From contig CP136067.1 of NCBI GenBank assembly GCA_032622095.1, positions 95,410,707 to 95,474,706 on the forward strand: a stretch of 64,000 bases of DNA, in the 5' to 3' direction. Below the pieces are notes generated by a model, which searched no databases, was not told the origin of the DNA, and was given only the letters and a program-made list of their open reading frames with translations. The DNA comes from Siphonodentalium dalli (taxonomy: Eukaryota; Mollusca; Scaphopoda; Gadilida; Siphonodentaliidae). Positions 1 to 11,411 of the stretch are shown here, piece by piece (the stretch's first letter is position 1; each line of letters begins with the position of its first letter). The position numbers were made by a program, and so were the translations under genes.

Positions 1-174
1 AATGTCAGACACACTATTTAAAGGCTTGAAACCACGGTGAATATAAAGCAGTTGATGAAATAACATGATTATACAATTTTTGAGAGCATCGCGATAAGGA
101 TGAATCGACCACCCTGGGACAAAGGTATGTTCACATGCGACACGAGGATGCTGCTCACTACCCACATGAAAACC

Positions 175-482
175 GAATACCAGTTAACAGAGATAGAGAG
201 AGGTGTCACGCCCTAACCCCATGGATACTGAGTACCAGATAGCATGCAGATAGGGTGTCACCCCTGCCGCATGAATCACGAATACCAGCCAAATGAGAGA
301 GATAGAGATGTGTCACCCCTGCCCCACCAATACCGAATACATGTTAACATGTATATGTGTCAACCTACCCCATAAATATTGAATACCAGTTAAAGAGAGG
401 ATATCACCCCTACCCCATTAATACTGAATAGAAGTTGACAAAGAGGATGTCATCCCGCCCCGGTGAGTACTAAATACCAGTT

Positions 483-550
<68 letters not shown>

Positions 551-930
551 CACCCCTATCGAAGCTTGTCCCCATGAATACTGAATACCATTTGACAGAG
601 AGCATGTCACCCCACCACGTGAATATTGAATAGCAATTATTCGAGAGAGATGATTTCACCCCTGCCCACATGAATACTGAATAACAGTTAACAGAGATGG
701 GTGTCACCCTAGCCTCATGCATTCTGTATCCCAGTTAACGGACAGAGGTGTCAACCCTACCAACATGAACACCGGATAATGGATATCAGTTAGCAGAGAT
801 AGAGAGAGGGGGTGGGGGTGTCACCCCTACCTCCACGAATCACGCATACCAGTTAACAGAGAGAGATGTGTCACCCCTATATCCACATGAATCACAATAC
901 TATGCAGTTTACAGAGAGTGGTGAATCCTG
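175..930. repeat. Degenerate ~45-60 bp minisatellite
   Basis: A unit built from 'tgtcacccctgcccc', 'atgaatactgaatacc' and 'agttaacagagagag' recurs about a dozen times with variable spacing. Units differ by substitutions and by the length of the GA stretch. Short open frames across it are by-products of the repeat and are not called as genes. The family is not one I recognise. Confidence 0.8.
486..543. repeat. (GA)n microsatellite
   Basis: An uninterrupted GA dinucleotide run of about 29 copies, expanded from the short 'agagag' that ends each unit of the surrounding minisatellite. Confidence 0.95.
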
Positions 931-2412
931 CGTATATACAAGTTATGAAATCTATAGTACAGGTCGTGGTTATTCCACACTGGTATGATCACTTCCACCG
1001 ATTTACTGAAGTAATCTCCATCACTGTAATGTATCAAGGTGCATAGGACTGAATTAGATCAAAATACATGTATGCCATTTGATAGGCATTTATCATCACA
1101 TCATATATTCTTTGTAAGATCGGAAGGAGGTTAGAAGCCTGCGACATAAGCAAAGCATTTGATAAAGAGCGGAATGATGGCTTATTATACAAAACAGAAC
1201 ATAGAACTGCCAGTCACGAATGAAATAATATAGGATTAACTCAAAACAACATAGGTGTACTATTTGTTATATGATTTAACCATGTTGATAATTATTATCT
1301 ATTTTTAATGCTCAAAGTTGCTAAATTATACAGCATTTTGACTTATAATAGCACAACAAATTGAACAATACACGTAACCGATCAGCTGATAGGTAGCAAA
1401 CCACTTTCAATTGATGACGTCGTTGCGTCATTTGGTAAGCTACAGTTCAGGTGATTTTACCGGAAATAAGAGACAGTGAAGATATCATTTGTTAATAACA
1501 AACTGATATCTTTAGTGTCGGTCTGGACCCTAATACGATATTTTAGTTGCGGAAATGTCCCCCATATTTGACCCTCTTATGTTCTAAATTACACCAACAA
1601 CATCGTTGAATTATGGGGTGTAACATAAGACGTTTCGCAGTTGACACGTCACTATATTTGACGATTGAAACCCCCAATTTAGCAACTGAAATGATGAATA
1701 TTGAAATAAAGAGAATAGTAATAGAATCATGTCTGGTACAGTTCAATGAATTGAAAAAGAAAACATTATTATTCTGACGAAAATATATTCTAATCAACCA
1801 TCCTATGGTCTGAATATATTTCTGATAGCACTAATAGGCTATCAGTAAGAGACAGGTACTACTTTGTAGTTTTTCCTAAACAGGAAGACGCTAGAGAAAA
1901 TTTATTTTACATTATGTTCGCGTTGTACCTGAATATGCGTCTCTTGTCTGGGATAACTGTACATTATGAAGATAGTGATTTAGTTGAATGCTTGCACTGT
2001 GAGGCTGCTCCAATTGTTACAGGAGCAACTAGGAGTTGCAACAATACTAATCGTTTGGGAAAATCGGCTGGGAGAACCTTTAGGACCGTCGCAAGTAATT
2101 AAAGCTCATTCGATATTTTAAAATGGTTTTAAATGGTAAAACATTGATCACCTCCTCATCTATCACATTATTAGTTCTACTCATTCGCATGACACAATAG
2201 CGGTTGGTTTGTTGGCCCCACCTTGGAACACATTCGTTACATCGCCGATCCAACTATGGAACAATTTGTCAGGCAAAATTCAATATATCGACTCGGTAAG
2301 TCAATTCAAAACTAAATTAAAAGAAAACTTATTATCCACACCGAGCTATTTTCAAAACGTGTACAGGCAACTGTCAGATTACCAATGAAGACTCCGTCTA
2401 GATTGTAGTAGC
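931..2412. other. AT-rich intergenic stretch, no gene seen
   Basis: The longest frames are under 90 codons, lack domain signatures and do not agree in frame with each other. A CRE-like 'tgacgtcg' lies near 1414. Nothing else stands out. Confidence 0.6.
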
Positions 2413-2812
2413 TTAACCCTTTACCCAACAAAATGGCCAAAACCGGCCAAATAAAGCTTCAACCGCCAAAAATATCTTCGGTCTGTCTCAATAGAACCAT
2501 ACAAATATGGATATCATTAAAACCGGCTCCTTGACCACATTGTGATAGTTACAGTTATGCCCTGTGCCAATGCATTCTCTTATATATGCGAGTCGACCAT
2601 AGGTCGCCTCGCATATATAAGAAAATGCATTGGCCTAAAAAAATTCTTTTTTTAACACTTTCTACCATTTTTTCTTACATTCTTTAACAATTTTATAATT
2701 TTTAATGTGTTAAGCCAATGCATTCTCTTATATATGCGAGGCGACCTATGGTCGACTCGCATATATAAGAGAATGCATTGGCACAGGGCCATTCTGTTGG
2801 GTAAAGGGTTAA
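2413..2812. mobile_element. piggyBac-type MITE with TTAA target duplication
   Basis: The element is bounded by TTAA at 2413-2416 and 2809-2812. Its inverted ends read CCCTTTACCCAACA on one side and the reverse complement on the other, matching for about 22 bases with one mismatch. TTAA duplication and a CCC-starting end are the hallmarks of piggyBac. There is no transposase frame inside, so it is a non-autonomous copy. The right end abuts a separate nested palindromic element (2560-2788). Class by ends: fairly sure. Parent element: unknown. Confidence 0.75.
2560..2788. mobile_element. Foldback element with palindromic arms, copy 1
   Basis: Two inverted arms begin CCCTGTGCCAATGCATTC. Each arm (about 2567-2635 and 2714-2782) is itself a hairpin: CCAATGCATTCTCTTATA and onward to its reverse complement, with inner core CGACC-ATA-GGTCG. 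The short AT-rich spacer is unrelated to that of the second copy at 52119-52480, while the arms are nearly identical. No coding capacity. The family is not one I recognise. Confidence 0.8.
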
Positions 2813-3309
2813 ACACCGACCTCACAACAAATCATATTCGTGACGATCCCATGTGTGCAAGTGGTGAGTCAGAAAGCCCAACTCATTTCTTAATCGAATG
2901 CCCCTATATACGGAAAGTAGACCAAATTGTTTCAGTGATATTCACACTTCATATACGATAAAGACACTACTCAGTGGATCTGAGATCGTTAGTAATTCGT
3001 AAAATATAGCAATTTGTATGGCAGTCCAAACATTCATGATCCAAACTAAATGGTTAGCGTATTTTGGTTTTTCCTCAGCTCAGCTCAGATGGAGTCACGG
3101 CGATCCGCCCCTCCCGCCTTAATATATCAAAAAATATCGCAGGTATCCCAACAAATCAGAGTGCTCATGCACGTTATGTATAAACATAATTTTGAGTTGG
3201 GCAGGACTGGAAAGAATATGACGTATAATTGACAATGGAAATATAAATGTACCCATTCCAAATCCATACGCACACAGATGCCTTAATTAATTTAGATAAC
3301 CCAAATGAA
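2813..3309. other. Intergenic, no gene seen
   Basis: Frames are short and without recognisable domains. One 84-codon frame runs in from the neighbouring foldback element and is not credible as a gene. Confidence 0.5.
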
Positions 3310-3765
3310 TATAATTACATACTAAGTGTTGTCATCACTAAATCCAGCATTCTGATTGGTCGGCGCCCACGTGGCTTGTTGCAGTTATTTCTCGGTGAAT
3401 GCGCACCAGCTGATAACTGCAAGCTCATAACAACATCGATACGTCATTTGGGTTTGGAAAGACGAACGCGTAATGTTTTGGGCGCATTTGGATTCGCGCA
3501 GGATTGACTTAATAAATCATCGGGTTTCAATTGTTCCTGTTAACCAAGGGTGCTATTGATTATTTTGGGCTTGTTTTGTCACGATACACTTTTCGATTTA
3601 AATACATTTACAAAAGTGACTTTTTCGCTAAATGTATATAATTACAAGGATTAACTGTCATGTGGACTGTTTTTATGGAGATGTAACCGTGAGGTAAGTG
3701 GTCTTAACTTGTATGTAAAACATCTCCATAAAAACAGTCCAACCCGTGTGACGGACCAACCCGCA
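3310..3765 (+). repeat. Dispersed ~450 bp repeat, copy A
   Basis: It matches 34100-34616 along most of its length in the same orientation, for example 'ctaaatccagcattctgatt', 'gacgaacgcgtaatgttttg' and 'tcacgatacacttttc'. The end carries a 21-bp inverted repeat (3664-3684 with 3720-3740). The second copy keeps a longer hairpin there, so this copy appears to have lost part of its terminal hairpin. No coding frame is shared between the copies. Confidence 0.85.
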
Positions 3766-5156
3766 CCGGATATATATATATATAATCCTCATGACTGGCA
3801 GTGCAGCGGCCAGACAACAAAAATGGTCAGTTAGAGCAACTTGAAACTTGAAACTACCTTGAAATTTGAAACTACCGACGGTAGAACAACTTGAAACCGA
3901 TTGTTTTAAAAGGAGAAATATATAATGTTCTTGAAAAAAATAGTGACAAATAACGGAATCGGTGGTGGCTATTGTCAAATCGACGATGAACGATACCCAC
4001 CGCTGACTTTTTCCAGAAATGAACGATTGGCCCTATGGCTAATAAAGTCCTAACTCATTTTCCAACATTGTTGGTGTTCAAATTACTACATCATACCGTA
4101 ATCACTACTTGATAGGAAAGAAAAAAGCGTTGGTTAATTTGGATTTTCCTGCCATTTGGAACCGAAACATTTATTTTTTGCTGAAAAATCGCTCTTTTTC
4201 ACATTTTAGTGAACAATATAATAATCTTCTTAAATCAAAGTTGATTTCTACTGTTCTACCGTGGGCGGGGGTATCTCGAAAACTAGAGCTCTTTTTTTCT
4301 CGATTTGGCAGCTGCACTATGGGGTCTCACGACAATAATGGATACCGCTTTAATTCAGCTTCCTTTGCTTTATGCTAAATCCACTTGTAAATTATGTTCA
4401 CACCAAAAGAGTCACTTTGATTAAGAAATGATCAACATTTGATCCCATAAAAGCAGCTTGAATTCTGAATATCGGTTTAACAGAGGGGTGTGAAGTCTGC
4501 GTACCACTTCAAACTCACCCGGAGCCCGCGCGTACCATCCAGAAAATGTCTGTATTGATAGTTTAATGTCGAATCGGTAATCACTGCAAAATACTTCGAT
4601 TTAGGCATGGTTGGTTTATTCACTGACTGTATCAAATGTTAGTATTTAGAAATAATCAATTTAATTAATTCAGATATGTACACTTACAATTTGTTTCTAT
4701 TTGTCCACTACTCAAGTCTCTTACCAAAAGCGTGTTTTGTTTTTTGTTTGTTTTTTAAGCATATCTAAACGTTTCTCTTAAAATTTATTTATAACTCGAT
4801 ACATGTACACATCAATGAAAACATAATTTTACAATAACATAATAGCCCTCTTGTTTCCCTATAATTTGGTATTAACTCTTTTGATGCCAAATGCGCATTT
4901 ATGCGAATTGATGCACAATGCCAAATGCACATTAATGCGAAATTTTAGGGTGTCCATGGTCTAGGATGACTGGCATAACCAAGAAGGTTGTCTACATTCC
5001 GTCCCCCATTATATGACAAAATAAATATTCACCCAAGTTCGGAAATATTAAGTATATATTAAATATAATGAATTGAACATTTGTCTCAAGAGTAATAGTA
5101 ATGATTCATACATCGCTCAGTTTGTAATATAACTCATGTAAAATATATAAAGAAGT
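3766..5156. other. AT-rich intergenic stretch, no gene seen
   Basis: Contains a short TA run (about 3770-3785), a small repeated 'ccaaatgcgcat' motif near 4885-4935 and otherwise nothing I can assign. The 89-codon frame at 4109-4378 has no domain signature. Confidence 0.5.
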
Positions 5157-6130
5157 ATATTCCTACCCAAGTTCTCCCAGACTGCATAAAGCCACCAGGA
5201 CCTCCTGACTGCAAAAGGCTACCCACGATTTCCCAAACTGCATAAAGCTACCCCCATATCAAAGTCCCACAAAAGTCTGGATTTGTCTCTTATTTATTAT
5301 TATAACAATTATTTCTTCCTGAAATTGGATTGACATTTTGACGGACATTCGGTGGGCTTTGACAATCGCAGATCCGTGATGGGATTCTCAACCTTGAGTC
5401 TATACCCTTGATAGCTTTATGCATATTTTGGAAGATCCTGTGTAGCTTTATGCATATTTTGGGAGATCCTGTGTAGCTTTATGCATAATTTTGAGATATC
5501 CTGTGTAGCTTTATGTATATTTTAGGAGATCCTACGTAGCTTTATATATATATTGGGATGTCCATTGTAGTTTATGCATATTTTGTGAGATCCTGAGTAG
5601 CTTTATGCATATTTTGTGAGACCCCGTGTAGCTTTATGTATATTTTGGGAGATCCTGGGTAGCTTGATGCATATTTTGTGATATCATGTGTAGCTTTATT
5701 TATATTTTGGGAGATCCTGAGTAGCTTTATTCATATTTTGTGAGACCCCGTGTAGCTTTATGTATATTTTGGGAGATCCTGGGTAGCTTGATGCATATTT
5801 TTTAGATCATTCGTAAACTTATGCATATTTTGTGAGATCCTGCGTAGCTTTATGTATATTTTGTGAGATCATGGGTAGCTTTATGTATATTTTGTGATAT
5901 CATTTGTAGATTTATGCATATTTTGTGAGATCCTATATAGCATTATGCACATTTTGGAAGATCCTATGTAGCTTTATGCACATTTTGGGAGTTCCTATGT
6001 AGCTTTATGCACATTTTGGGAGGTCATATGTAGCTTTATGCATATGTTGTTATATCCAGCTGGTCATCTTTATGCAATTTTTGGGAGGTTCTGGTATCGT
6101 TTTGCACGTTTGGGAGATCCCGGTGGCTTT
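5157..6130. repeat. 31-bp minisatellite, with inverted units at its left edge
   Basis: From about 5405 to 6100 a unit of roughly 31 bases, 'gtagctttatgcatattt' followed by 'tgggagatcctgt', repeats more than twenty times with substitutions. At 5160-5260 three or four units occur in the opposite orientation ('ctgcataaagctaccc'), so the array is a foldback as well as a tandem repeat. No gene. Confidence 0.9.
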
Positions 6131-7664
6131 ATTCACGACGTAGCCATGCGACAATGACTCAGCAGTGAAATTAGAGCAAATAAATGGAACGTAACCCGAA
6201 TGGTACGGATCGTTACTGTACCCTTGACCTTGCCCTTTCAAATGCCGCCAGTAGTGTGCGTCAACAAACTGGAGCATTAGTTGTTTGGATTAAATGGCCA
6301 GGGTTATTAACCGTCGAGTCAAATTATCTGATGCTTCTCCAATCTTATCCATCAATAATTAAGTTGTTTTTGTATGTAATATTATGTGTGTGTGATGTCC
6401 TTGGGCCTACACTTAACATTATTCCGCGCGAAATGTTCCAGAAAGAGTACATATAGTTATCATATACAGGCCGTAACATTTCGGTTAGCGCCTTTGAATC
6501 ACACACACGTGTGAGCAAAGGTGACATCCCCGACGACACAGGTAACGAGTCGAAACATACTGTGACATGCGCTTAGCTTGACACATAGTCAGCAATCTGA
6601 GTAATTTCCAAAAATGTCTAGATTCTACTTTTGGCAAATCTTGTTTTTGTTGGATACGTTCTAAACCTATTGAAATTCCAATAAACCGCTCCAGGATCCA
6701 ACTTCCACCTCAAAATTCATGTCATTAGAACGAGGAGCAATTTGTCTGCGATAAATTGGGACCTTGGTCATCATCGTATTTAGCCTCGAAACTTCTTTAA
6801 TATGCCTAGCAGACATCTTCCCCTTTCTTTTGACATCCATAGATTTATGTACCACCTTCATTATGTGAGGAAATTATATGACGGATAGGTTGTAAGCCAT
6901 ACTTTCTTTCACTATATTTATGATGACAAACGGAAAGGCCGTATGGTCCGTCAGCCAGTGCTTCATACTGACTTGTTATTTTCACTCCGGAGGGGTAGGT
7001 GTAATTTTCGTTGACCAGGACAGATGTGTCACCTTGTCAGGCAACCACTTACCTGTATTGGTTAACCTATAAAACAAAGGTTAGATCCCCGATGCCACTT
7101 GAGTCCACGACAAGAGGTACCATGCATGTCTCGCCCGCTGGAACCTGACATAAGCTACTGATGGACACAGCTCCCTAAATCCTTACGTTCAATGGGTATC
7201 GCGCTGTCCGGCATATATTGCACCTGAGTTTTAAATATTTCAAATTGTATTGGTGTAACATTCATAAAATTAGTATTGCTCCGTAATATCTGGGTTATCT
7301 CCCATTTCATCCATTGGATTTATAGTACAGCGCGACAATTTCTGGATCAGATGGTGTCTAAATTACGTCATTATCAGTAGAGAATAAAAATACCAGAGCG
7401 CGAATAAAGCTGAATTGAATTAGATATATACAAACGTAATTGATAAACACTGAGCAATTACTAACGTAGATTCCGGGGAGGTTCACATTCGTAGCCAGTT
7501 TTTTAACAGGCGATCGCCTGATCACATTCAAAGCTAGTTTTTTTTTAATCCATCATTTTATTACGTCATCATATACCCGCTCGCTACGATGGTATACGCT
7601 ATAACAGTCAGGTACTGGCAGCGCTGACGATATCGCATCTTTATAGTTTGAGATCCACTCTCCG
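6131..7664. other. Intergenic, no gene seen
   Basis: Several 60-90 codon frames overlap on both strands without domain signatures. A small palindromic 'cacacgtgtg' lies near 6507. Nothing else is supportable. Confidence 0.5.
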
Positions 7665-7850
7665 TTGGACTATGCTGGCACGGAAAGGTCTGAATCAGCC
7701 CCCGCTTCTACGGTATGGGAACCAAAAATAGGCGTGGTTTCATCCAAATATGGAGATTTGGGGTGTGGTCTCAAACATGTGCTCATCAGAATACACGTGG
7801 TTTCAAAGGGTGCTTATCAGAATACACGTGGTTTCAACATGTGCTTATCA
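7665..7850. repeat. Dispersed repeat fragment plus short tandem repeat
   Basis: The block 'gctggcac...ggtct...atcagcccccgcttctacgg' (7672-7716) recurs in inverse orientation at about 50648-50695. It is followed by two to three copies of a ~31-bp unit 'tcagaatacacgtggtttca' (about 7785-7850). The overlapping frames here are repeat translations. Confidence 0.6.
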
Positions 7851-8184
7851 GCTGTTTCTGGACAACTTCCGGTGACTACAATTCGAGGCAAATTAGTGGA
7901 ATAGGATGAGTGAAATAATCGTTGCCATTCCTTATATAAGAGAAAGAATAGCTGCCAAATACACTAAAACGAGGAAAATATATGTAGTTTCGTATGGAAG
8001 GTAATCGGGAATTTTTCTATAGGCCAAGGAGTGAATGCCAATTGGGAAAGTTAAATAAGTATCCTAACTTCGTCTATAAGTATAAAACTACCTAACAGTA
8101 ACACAGTGTAACACTAGTAACAGATCAGGGCGAACAACACAAGTTACACATCTGGCTAAACTAAATCGATTTGTGATAAATACA
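7851..8184. other. Intergenic, nothing seen
   Basis: AT-rich sequence without an open frame of note or a recognisable repeat. Confidence 0.5.
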
Positions 8185-8352
8185 TGTTATTGCTGCAGTG
8201 AATTGATCTGGGGCGAAGTATCACGTTCTCGTTGAAGAGGTCAGATCGCTGGATCAAACGAGCCACCACAGGCGTCGAGTTTGATCCAGCGATCTGACCT
8301 CTTCAACGAGACGTGATACTTCGCCCCAGATCAATTCACTGCAGCAATAACA
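8185..8352. mobile_element. Near-perfect hairpin (palindromic MITE-like), ~75-bp arms
   Basis: Arms 8185-8259 and 8279-8352 are reverse complements apart from a single one-base indel, separated by a 19-base loop. The tip reads TGTTATTGCTGCAGTGAATT on the left and its reverse complement on the right. I see no clear target duplication, so the class is open. If transcribed it would form a long double-stranded stem. Confidence 0.85.
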
Positions 8353-9369
8353 GGTTTATTATATGATTGGATCAAACTGCAGCTGATCCGATGGCCAGGA
8401 AATGATCGCTATACAATAGCGGTATTGGGGAAAGAAAAGCGATAGTCATATAATAATGAATAGTATCAATAAATAAATATTCTGTGTGTTTCATTAATTT
8501 TATAAGAAATCGGAATAATTTTTTTTCGATGTATATTGGTTGAAAACTTGAAAGATAATTATAGTGACTCTTTTGCATGTTTTGGAAAGTTATCCCAGAT
8601 AATGCCAATGTATGTAGCTGCTCGGGTAGTTCACCCTGCATGACCTTATGTGGGTAGGGTTAATTACATGCTATTACAGGTACTCAATTTGATCAGATGC
8701 TCCTAAATTAATATTTCTTTGGTTTGGGTGTAAAAATCATCGATTTGATTCGTGTCGAGGAACATACCCGGCCATCAAAGCTCACAGTGATCAGATATAA
8801 ATTTTTGAAGTGTGTACTGAGTTGACTTTACCAGCTTATCTTGTCGCGACTTACGTTTCATATATTTTCGTATATCGTGTTGCATCCTTACACTAATATT
8901 ACACTTCAGACATATATGTAGTGTTTTTTTCCCCAATTAACAGACTATCACATTAAGGGATTGACTAATTTTATGATCGTTTTATCACTATACTCGTCTC
9001 AAATATTAACCTCAGACATCAATGCGCATGCCCAGACATTGTCATTCATGCTTGCCTATGTTATCATTATGGATTTATAATGATTAATATGAAATTACTC
9101 TTGATGTTAAGACATCTGCACATGCGGGAGAAATCGATTCTCTTTTGTATTTTGGAGGTTTTATCTATGACAATCTGGGAGTATCACGTACAATCCGTGA
9201 TATTTAACAGGTCTATTCATCATGTTAATTGACCTGTGTAAAAGTAATTAATGCAAAGTTGGCCCCATATATACCATAAACATTGTTTAAAATCATTCTT
9301 TATTTATTTTATCATATGAAATATAAACGACAACATACTACTGATAACAATGACAAAATAACATGATAG
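8353..9369. other. AT-rich intergenic, no gene seen
   Basis: The only frame of note (8372-8641, minus) has no start context or domain signature. Confidence 0.5.
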
Positions 9370-9600
9370 TGCATTGATATATAATAATAACATGATGGGC
9401 TCGATAGGAATGATTAACAGCCCCATGCCTCTAATTGTACCAAGGGCTGTTAATCATTCCTGTAGGGCTGTTAATAAACCATTGTGCTCGACAATATCAT
9501 GTTGTTACTATTATTACCACTCGTCCTCATGTCATTACGTGATCGGTGATTTAACCGCAAGTGGGCGTTAATGAAAACAAAGCTTCATTAACGCCAACTT
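9370..9600. repeat. Cluster of small inverted repeats
   Basis: 'ggaatgattaacagcc' at about 9409 pairs with 'ggctgttaatcattcc' at about 9446. 'ggcgttaatgaa' pairs with 'ttcattaacgcc' across an 8-base loop (about 9563-9594). The motif 'aacatgat' flanks the first hairpin. Probably an eroded foldback element. Confidence 0.55.
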
Positions 9601-9957
9601 CTGCTAAAGTTGTCTCAAAATTATGGAATCTTATCATGCAGATAAAATATGATAATCTACTAGAGAACGCCCTCTAAAGGCTTAATCGCAATAAAGAATG
9701 TTGTAACTATTGTTATTGTCCTTAAATTCCCCATACATCATGTGCCTATATATTATGATAGACTAGTACTATTAGTACTAATATTACTCGTAGTAGTTAA
9801 TACCACAATACTGTCAATATTCTATCATGTTTAGTTACAAGATCATAATGTTAATTGTTATTACTATTTGATGTGTACTGTACATGTACAATAGTCATCA
9901 ATTCAAAAACTGATATTTTTTAATGTGTTGAATTTAGTTTAAACTTTAAAATTTAAC
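9601..9957. other. Intergenic, nothing seen
   Basis: AT-rich with many 'tagtac' and 'attact' words, no frame and no clear repeat. Confidence 0.5.
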
Positions 9958-10610
9958 TTAAAGGGGTACTGTACCCCAATTTCAATAAATTCCCAGTGAC
10001 AATAGCGACCTAATATGAATATTATATTATAAAATAACTAATTTGAGTCGACGATGTCTACTGAAAACGTTCCGGTTAACAGGCTATCGTAAAAGTAAAA
10101 TTGAATTATTTAATATAAATTCATTTATGGCTGGAGTTATAAAATGGAGAATTATGCCATTACGAGTTATCGTTCTTGAAATCGCATATGTTGCGTGTCT
10201 TTTATCGACGGCCATTCGCGAACATTATTGAGTTGCAAACAAAACATGTTACCTGCAAAAGAAGGCCGGTTATAACCGATTCGGGAAAAAAGGAGAAAGA
10301 AACAAGAGTCATAAAGCGTCAAGTATTTTATAGGGAGTGAGATTGTTCGATGGAAGAGATTGAATGCATCAATCGAAGCTGTGGGCAATGAACTTCCGGT
10401 TCTTCCTGCGACCGGCGTCTTCTCCGGTGAAGGTCAAAAACATGGCGCGTAGTTTGAAATCGTAATATTTTTGTTTCCAAGATCAATATTTTCTTCGCTA
10501 AATTAGGTTTATACGAAACTCATATAACACGAACACAATCTAACTTGAAAGTTATTTCAATTGGAGTAAATAAAAAAAATCGCCTATCTTAGTGTACAGT
10601 ACCCCTTTAA
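9958..10610. mobile_element. TTAA-flanked MITE (piggyBac-like), ~650 bp
   Basis: TTAA at 9958-9961 and 10607-10610 flank perfect 13-bp inverted ends AGGGGTACTGTAC. Inside there are only short frames without transposase signature, so it is non-autonomous. TTAA duplication fits piggyBac or Kolobok-type integration; the short AGGG end does not separate the two with confidence. Confidence 0.75.
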
Positions 10611-11411
10611 GCAGAGCCTGGTTGAATATCTACCATATGGTGGGTCGTTCCCACCCTCAAGCCATGGTGTCATTGAGACATTCAATGTTATTTTGCTATT
10701 TTGCATGTGAAGAGGTAGACTGCTTGAGACCTCGTGGTAGATATTCTCACTCCAGGCATTCATCTTTTTGGATCTAAATTTTGACCATTTAGCCAAACAC
10801 ATTATTTTCATATCAGTGATGATTGTGACACATCATTTCCTTCTGTAGTGTATGAGGACCGGATACGAGTAGCTTAACTTAAAGACTCTAAAAAGCCAGA
10901 CGAAGATCGTTTGTGATTATATAAATATAAATTTATTTTACATTCAGGGAAATATGTTAGCTACTCCAAGAAATAAGCTACGTAAAATTTGAAGGGCATA
11001 TGTCAACATAACTGGGACCCACTTATGATTCTAACACTATAAATATTTTATCAAATGTTAATAATAATTTAATCATTAAAATGTCCATGGTACAACCTTC
11101 TGACGTTAATTATAGTAAGTGTTGGCAGTTGGTATTGCTGTTAAAATAGTCACATCCGTTAAAACCGCCATAAACGGAAATAATATTAATTTATAGACAC
11201 ATTCTGTTCTTATTCCAATCATTAATATCGCATGAATTACATGTTATTGTCATGTTACTGTGATGTTAGTACTAGTACTGTGTGTTATGTAAACAAACGA
11301 CATGTTATGTAAACAAACATTATGGAAATACTATGCAATAAGCAACACCGAGAAAACCTCCACTAACTGAACTTTGGTTAGAAATGCCACCAAGTTGTTT
11401 ACAACATATAG
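10611..11411. other. Intergenic with fragments shared with other repeats
   Basis: No gene. The block 'cacatccgttaaaaccgcca' near 11152-11171 resembles, in reverse, a segment near 24915-24960, showing that repeat fragments reach this area. Confidence 0.5.

Noticed and set aside
9574-9600. Intrinsic terminator-like hairpin followed by T-rich sequence
   Set aside because: A rho-independent terminator has no meaning in a eukaryotic nuclear sequence; it is better seen as part of an eroded foldback repeat.
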